From Pseudomonadota bacterium (GTDB lineage Bacteria > Pseudomonadota > Alphaproteobacteria > Sphingomonadales > Sphingomonadaceae), in the NCBI GenBank assembly GCA_963205285.1, contig CAUJJQ010000250.1, positions 1-6,294 on the forward strand: 6,294 bases of DNA, in the 5' to 3' direction. The notes beneath the pieces are model-generated. The model was not told where the DNA came from. It saw only the letters and a program-made list of their open reading frames with translations, and did not search any database. Shown here in pieces: positions 6,262 through 6,294 of this stretch. Made by a program: the position numbers and the translations under genes. How positions within the stretch are numbered: the stretch's first letter is position 1; each line of letters starts with the position of its first letter.

Positions 6262-6294
6262 CCCTCGTATTCAGCTTGGGAAGCTGCTGCTCTA
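6239..6294 (-). tRNA. tRNA-Gly(CCC), 5' part beyond the right edge
   Basis: The minus strand reads from the end of the D-arm (TAGAGCA) into an anticodon stem-loop, GCAGC-TTCCCAA-GCTGA, with U33 and anticodon CCC, which reads the Gly codon GGG. A short variable loop follows, then the T-arm GAGGG-TTCGATT-CCCTT, acceptor strand CACCCGC, discriminator T and an encoded CCA (6239-6241). The layout closely follows E. coli glyU. The anticodon stem has a weak outermost G-A pair. About 56 of some 74 bases are visible; the 5' acceptor strand and most of the D-arm are missing. No T-tract terminator follows the gene. Confidence 0.92.

Overview
The window looks like ordinary chromosome of a high-GC alphaproteobacterium, most likely a sphingomonad (Sphingomonadales). 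The hints are a TonB-dependent receptor of the type these bacteria carry in large numbers, a short CinA-type MoCF protein without the C-terminal deamidase domain, and GC-rich codon use throughout. The lineage is inferred from protein character, not from a marker gene.

Layout from left to right. (1) Positions 1-744, minus strand: a secreted or lipoprotein DUF5694-like protein whose 3' end lies beyond the left edge. (2) A 98-bp divergent spacer. (3) Positions 843-1601, plus strand: a CinA/MoCF-domain protein. (4) A strong hairpin terminator at 1601-1654, shared by two convergent genes. (5) Positions 1679-3967, minus strand: a 762-residue TonB-dependent outer-membrane receptor. (6) A 186-bp AT-richer spacer with several copies of a TTGCGYA motif upstream of the receptor. 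(7) Positions 4154-5395 and 5395-5943, minus strand: a two-gene operon in which a DUF1003 membrane protein is joined by a TGATG stop/start overlap to a TetA-like MFS transporter. (8) Positions 5944-6294: a spacer with a near-perfect 107-bp tandem repeat, followed by the 3' part of a minus-strand tRNA-Gly(CCC). Each repeat unit carries the 3' end of that tRNA.

No phage, transposase, CRISPR, toxin-antitoxin or biosynthetic cluster is visible, and the genes do not form one obvious pathway. Three things deserve a second look. The TetA-like transporter lacks two of the three membrane aspartates that TetA needs. A tandem repeat is built on a tRNA 3' end and contains further T-arm-like 11-mers. A cluster of palindrome-like motifs lies upstream of the receptor. 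I found no convincing wholly new system.
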